Shown here piece by piece: positions 10,978 through 13,575 of a stretch of DNA of 13,575 nucleotides. The number at the start of each line of letters is the position of its first letter. The stretch's first letter is position 1. This stretch comes from Phellopilus nigrolimitatus (Eukaryota > Basidiomycota > Agaricomycetes > Hymenochaetales > Hymenochaetaceae), in assembly GCA_021029095.1 (NCBI GenBank), contig JAJOHG010000570.1:1-13575 (forward strand), given 5' to 3'. The notes beneath the pieces were generated by a model. The model saw only the letters and a program-made list of their open reading frames with translations. It searched no databases and had not been told where the DNA came from. A program made the position numbers and the translations under genes.

Positions 10978-11298
10978 TTCGTGAATTTGTCCGTGCAAAG
11001 AGGAGGGAGGAGAGGATGGTGGAGATTCGGTAGGATCGGTAAAGCTTGGTCTTGGAGTCGAAGACGTGTATGACTAAGTATTATAATGACGCGCAAGCAG
11101 GAAAAAAGTCAATTTCTCCTTCTTTTCCTGATCTCATCTATGTCAAAAATACCTCCAAGAAAGTACATAAATAAAGACACCAATGAAAACAAGAGAACCA
11201 AGAATCGACCTATAATATACTGTACAAACAGCGACAAGTCCCAGTCCATCCCACTGAGCGCCAAATTAGTCTCCTGCCAACTTAGTGAACCATAGCTA
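10978..11298. other. Spacer between RCF1 and EMC2
   Basis: About 320 bases separate the RCF1 ATG from the EMC2 stop on the same strand. The part next to RCF1 is pyrimidine-rich on the minus strand (CT-rich at about 10996-11015), which fits a fungal core promoter or leader. A possible splice acceptor at about 11065 could join an unseen first RCF1 exon. Apart from the small hydrophobic frame there is nothing else that I can support. Confidence 0.45.
11109..11249 (-). CDS. Small hydrophobic ORF (46 aa), doubtful
   Basis: From an ATG at 11249 with G at -3 and G at +4 the minus strand encodes 46 aa. The frame has a strongly hydrophobic stretch (RFLVLLFSLVSLFMYFLGGI, roughly residues 15-34) with an acidic patch (FDIDE) and a basic end (RKRRRN). 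The frame is open further upstream, to an ATG at 11312 that overlaps the EMC2 stop. I recognise no family. It lies between EMC2 and RCF1 and may simply be T-rich 3' or 5' untranslated sequence, which tends to encode Leu, Phe and Val. It is listed because the shape resembles a single-span tail-anchored peptide. Confidence 0.15.
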   Translation of the reverse strand: MDWDLSLFVQYIIGRFLVLLFSLVSLFMYFLGGIFDIDEIRKRRRN

Positions 11299-12487
11299 CT
11301 ACTTGGCCTCAAGCCACTTCACGAGCTCCTCCCTCCCGCGCACGGGTCCATTCCGCGGGCCGCCCGAATATGTCGAGTACGACGTCAGCAGGCGCTCCGT
11401 CGCGAGCTCGTCGAGCAGGTGCAAGTGCTGCGGCGCGGGCGTCTGCGAGGGCGACGTCGACGCGGAGCGCGGGTCTTTAATGAGGCAACGCGTGCACTGG
11501 AATTTTGAATGTAGTCAGCAAATCGGTTGAAGAGGGGGAGGTGGGTGGGAATCTCAAAGAGAGAATACGGCAAACCTGCTCAGTCCAAACCATGCACGCA
11601 CGGCGATACCCTCCGGGACCGCTTCGATGCGCGCAGCAGAGTCAAGGTCCGGGTCCTCCGTCATATCGACGACGCCAAGAAAGAACTTGGCGGCGAGCGG
11701 CACGTCGCCCGCCGTGTACGCCAACTCCGCAGCGTGCAGTACGTAAAAACGGGTTCTGCGGCGCAAGGAGCAGCGCGTGTTGCAGCGAGCGCAGCGCGGA
11801 GTCGTACCTGCGAGTAGCTTTATCAGGATATACGCATGACACATGGATAGGACTAGAAACAAAATAGATGATTTGGCTGCTCACTGGTACACGAGGAATA
11901 AATGTCCGCGAGCTCGAGCCAGCCCTCCACATCCGTATAGTACGTGTCCAGAAACTGCGAGAGCTCGTCGACCGCACGGGCTACATCGCCCGTGCGCCGG
12001 AGCACGACGACCTTGCGCTTCCACGCCGCCTGCCTTTTGCATCAGTCGCTGCCTTCCAAATATTTCTGCAAAGCACACGCACCGCATTCGCCTCGTTCAG
12101 CTTCAAGCAGGCCATCGTAGTACGCGAGCACGGGCCTCCGCGGGAGGATGCCTCCTTGCGAATGCCCACAAGCACGTCCACGCGCGGCGAGCCGGGGAAC
12201 TTGGCTGTCAGACGTGATATACATTCCTGCAACCCGAGATGAATACAAGAATCAAATTGGTCATAGAGCTGGAAGATGTACATCAGCGACCTCGAGCCGC
12301 CCAACGTCGATGGCCGCAAGCGCGAGCCTGCTCAAGCCACGCGTCAGCATCTGCGCCGCGCCCGCCGGGAGCCCGTTTGTTTTTCAGTAGGGCAGCGCCC
12401 ATGTTCGGCAATCTCCTGCGACTGCCGTGAGTTCTGGACGCGAAAGGACGCGAGCTTTTGTAAGGCAGCATGCTGTTGGGCGGACAT
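11299..12487 (-). CDS. EMC2: ER membrane complex subunit 2 (EMC2), frame broken at several points
   Basis: EMC2 is the soluble TPR scaffold of the ER membrane complex, which inserts membrane proteins. Apparent exons are 12282..12487, 12083..12226, about 11885..12029, 11576..11807 and 11299..11496 (925 bases, close to the roughly 300 aa family size). Family-like strings appear in order: ASFRVQNSRQSQEIAEHG, ALLKNKR, LALAAIDVGRLEVAD, KFPGSPRVDVLVGIRKEA, AYYDGLLEA, AAWKRKVVVLRRTGDVARAV, DVEGWLELADIY, SLQHALLLAPQNPF, AELAYTAGDVPLAAKFF, DELATERLLTSYS and ELVKWLEAK. They do not share one frame: single-base shifts are needed near 12398, 12327, 12143, 12096 and 11747, and exon phases disagree at the introns 11808..11884 and 11497..11575. 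As given, no full-length protein can be translated. Either the sequence carries errors or the gene is decaying. Identity is firm; intactness is not. Confidence 0.8.
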
Positions 12488-12866
12488 CGAGAACAACTAG
12501 CGACAGAAGTACGAAGATTCGAGGAGGCACGGAGAAGGTACACGGTGCACTATTACACGTGCACGTTTTCGGTCGTTCACGTGATCTATACGCGTGAACG
12601 AGTTCTAACCGATGGCTGCGAAATGGAAAAAAGGAGCGAAGTCTATAGTGGAGGTCTGTCCTATTTTACAAAGTGAATTGCGACAAAGTAACGAGCGATT
12701 TAGTGTTGGATGGGAACTGGCGGTTTTCTAAATATTGATTAACCCAAGTAGCATAAATTAATGCGAAGTCTAGGCGTGCGGGCGTTTATTACAGATGAAG
12801 AGGGATCTATGCATGTCTTTCTCGTATTTCCGATCTCAGATCCGCGATGAGGGAACCGAGAGGTTT
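12488..12866. other. Spacer between EMC2 and the NADH dehydrogenase gene
   Basis: This stretch of about 380 bases holds the EMC2 promoter (including the E-box pair) and the 3' untranslated region of the NADH dehydrogenase on the same strand. After the dehydrogenase stop the minus strand has AATAAA at about 12785-12790, about 80 bases downstream, a usable poly(A) signal. I see no gene in it. Confidence 0.5.
12556..12584. promoter_or_regulatory. Pair of CACGTG E-boxes upstream of EMC2
   Basis: CACGTG occurs at 12556-12561 and again at 12578-12583, the latter inside the 8-base palindrome TCACGTGA (12577-12584). They lie about 70 to 100 bases before the EMC2 ATG and 22 bases, about two helical turns, apart start to start. 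CACGTG is the binding site of bHLH factors such as Cbf1 or Pho4. Sites are seen; binding is inferred. Confidence 0.45.
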
Positions 12867-13575
12867 TTAGAAGCGCGTGAGGTCACGACCGAATATCCCT
12901 GTATAGAAGGAAAAAAAAACAGGAAGGTAAGCCAAGTCAATTATGCAGCAAACAGACAAAGTATCTTACAGTTCAGGAACCAGTAGTACGGGACGGTTAT
13001 CCTGAGTGATTTTCAATAAGTGTTAGCATGCCATGAAATCAGAGCTAGCAGCTATCCTACGCACTTGTTGCGGATGCTGAGCGTACGCGTGAAGTACGCC
13101 GAGCGCCAGAGAGAAGCCACGCGAGGCGTCTGCGCCGTCAAAAAGAAAAGTAGTAAGAAAGTCTTGCCTAGCAATTATAAAAGGGAAAAAAAACATACCC
13201 AGCCTCTTTTCCCTTCGGCCCGCTCTCGACGCTCGTCCGGTCATACAGCGCTTTCCTATATACAATTTACTTAACAGAAAGATTCAGAATGCTAGACTAC
13301 GGGGGAAAGGCGCACCAGTCTCCGAGGTACGCAAGACTGCCCTGGTTCTTGAAGTGGAACGGCTCCGGTAAAGAGCGCTCGCGCGCGAGCCGATTCAGCA
13401 CGCGCGTCACGTACTTTGCTTTTTGCGAGGAGGCAACTGCGTATGTGTTGATGAGTTTTAACCAGACCGCACATTTTTTTACAGAGAGAATTATGACAAA
13501 ATGAAAGAGAACACACCCTGCGCAGTGGCTGGGAGCAAGTCGCTCTTCTTGATAATTGCCGCGTCACCGATGGCC
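12867..13575 (-). CDS. NDE1: Alternative (type II) NADH dehydrogenase, C-terminal part; one frame break
   Basis: Non-proton-pumping mitochondrial NADH:ubiquinone oxidoreductase (NDE/NDI family), an FAD enzyme on the inner membrane. The window holds its last exons: 13517..13575 (continuing off the edge), 13316..13436, 13199..13255, 13065..13129, 12970..13001 and 12867..12898; introns are 60-80 bases. Spliced text includes AIGDAAII and LLPATAQVASSQKAKY (FAD-domain GD motif and the following helix), FHFKNQGSLAYLGDWKA, YDRTSVESGPKGKEAG, RLAWLL, WRSAYFTRTLSIRNK and YYWFLNWIFGRDLTRF then stop, the typical C-terminal membrane-binding segment. Exon 13065..13129 is 65 bases, where 63 or 66 is needed: RLAWLL and WRSAYF are both family-like but in different frames, with the break in an AG repeat at about 13108-13114. 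External versus internal orientation cannot be told without the N-terminus, so the symbol is provisional. Confidence 0.82.

Noticed and set aside
11843..12242. Several plus-strand frames of 120-124 codons over EMC2
   Set aside because: They arise from GC-rich antisense DNA and have only Arg/Ala/Pro-rich text; the minus strand carries clear EMC2 segments.
12227..12281. Reading EMC2 breaks as extra introns
   Set aside because: At five of the breaks there is no GT..AG pair of workable length around the shift, so additional introns cannot restore the frame; the true introns are accounted for separately.

Overview
The window looks like nuclear DNA of a wood-decaying basidiomycete (Agaricomycetes). 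Genes are split by 50 to 130 base introns with GT..AG ends, and one gene is a secreted class II fungal heme peroxidase of the short manganese-peroxidase type, an enzyme family of white-rot fungi. I cannot name the species from the sequence.

Layout, left to right. (1) The left edge cuts a minus-strand gene for SEC11, the catalytic subunit of the ER signal peptidase. (2) About 1.7 kb follows with no gene I recognise. (3) A complete minus-strand manganese peroxidase has three exons and encodes 354 aa. (4) A shared 1.25 kb upstream region separates it from a divergent plus-strand DHH/DHHA2 exopolyphosphatase, PPX1 (two exons, 432 aa). (5) Convergent with PPX1 lies a seven-exon minus-strand Ser/Thr kinase of 711 aa with an AGC-like C-terminal tail. 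(6) About 1.4 kb of apparently non-coding DNA starts with a GA/CT microsatellite next to the kinase start. (7) Three minus-strand genes follow head to tail: an RCF1-like HIG1-domain protein (mitochondrial), EMC2 (TPR subunit of the ER membrane complex), and the 3' end of an alternative type II NADH dehydrogenase (NDE/NDI, mitochondrial), which runs off the right edge.

This is a normal fungal arrangement of independent genes, not an operon or a defence island. The ER and mitochondrial housekeeping genes have no evident functional link to the peroxidase, although SEC11 and EMC2 act on secretory or membrane proteins in general and RCF1 and NDE both belong to the respiratory chain.

The most unusual signal is in the right-hand 2.3 kb. 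The EMC2 gene keeps its family sequence almost throughout, but its frame is broken by at least five single-base shifts, all in short homopolymer runs, plus two splice-phase mismatches. The NADH dehydrogenase has one further break in a dinucleotide run. The five genes to the left, with about 5 kb of coding sequence, have none. This is either local sequence error or recent decay of EMC2; reads or transcripts would decide. Exon coordinates were built by hand from splice signals and family knowledge, without alignments.
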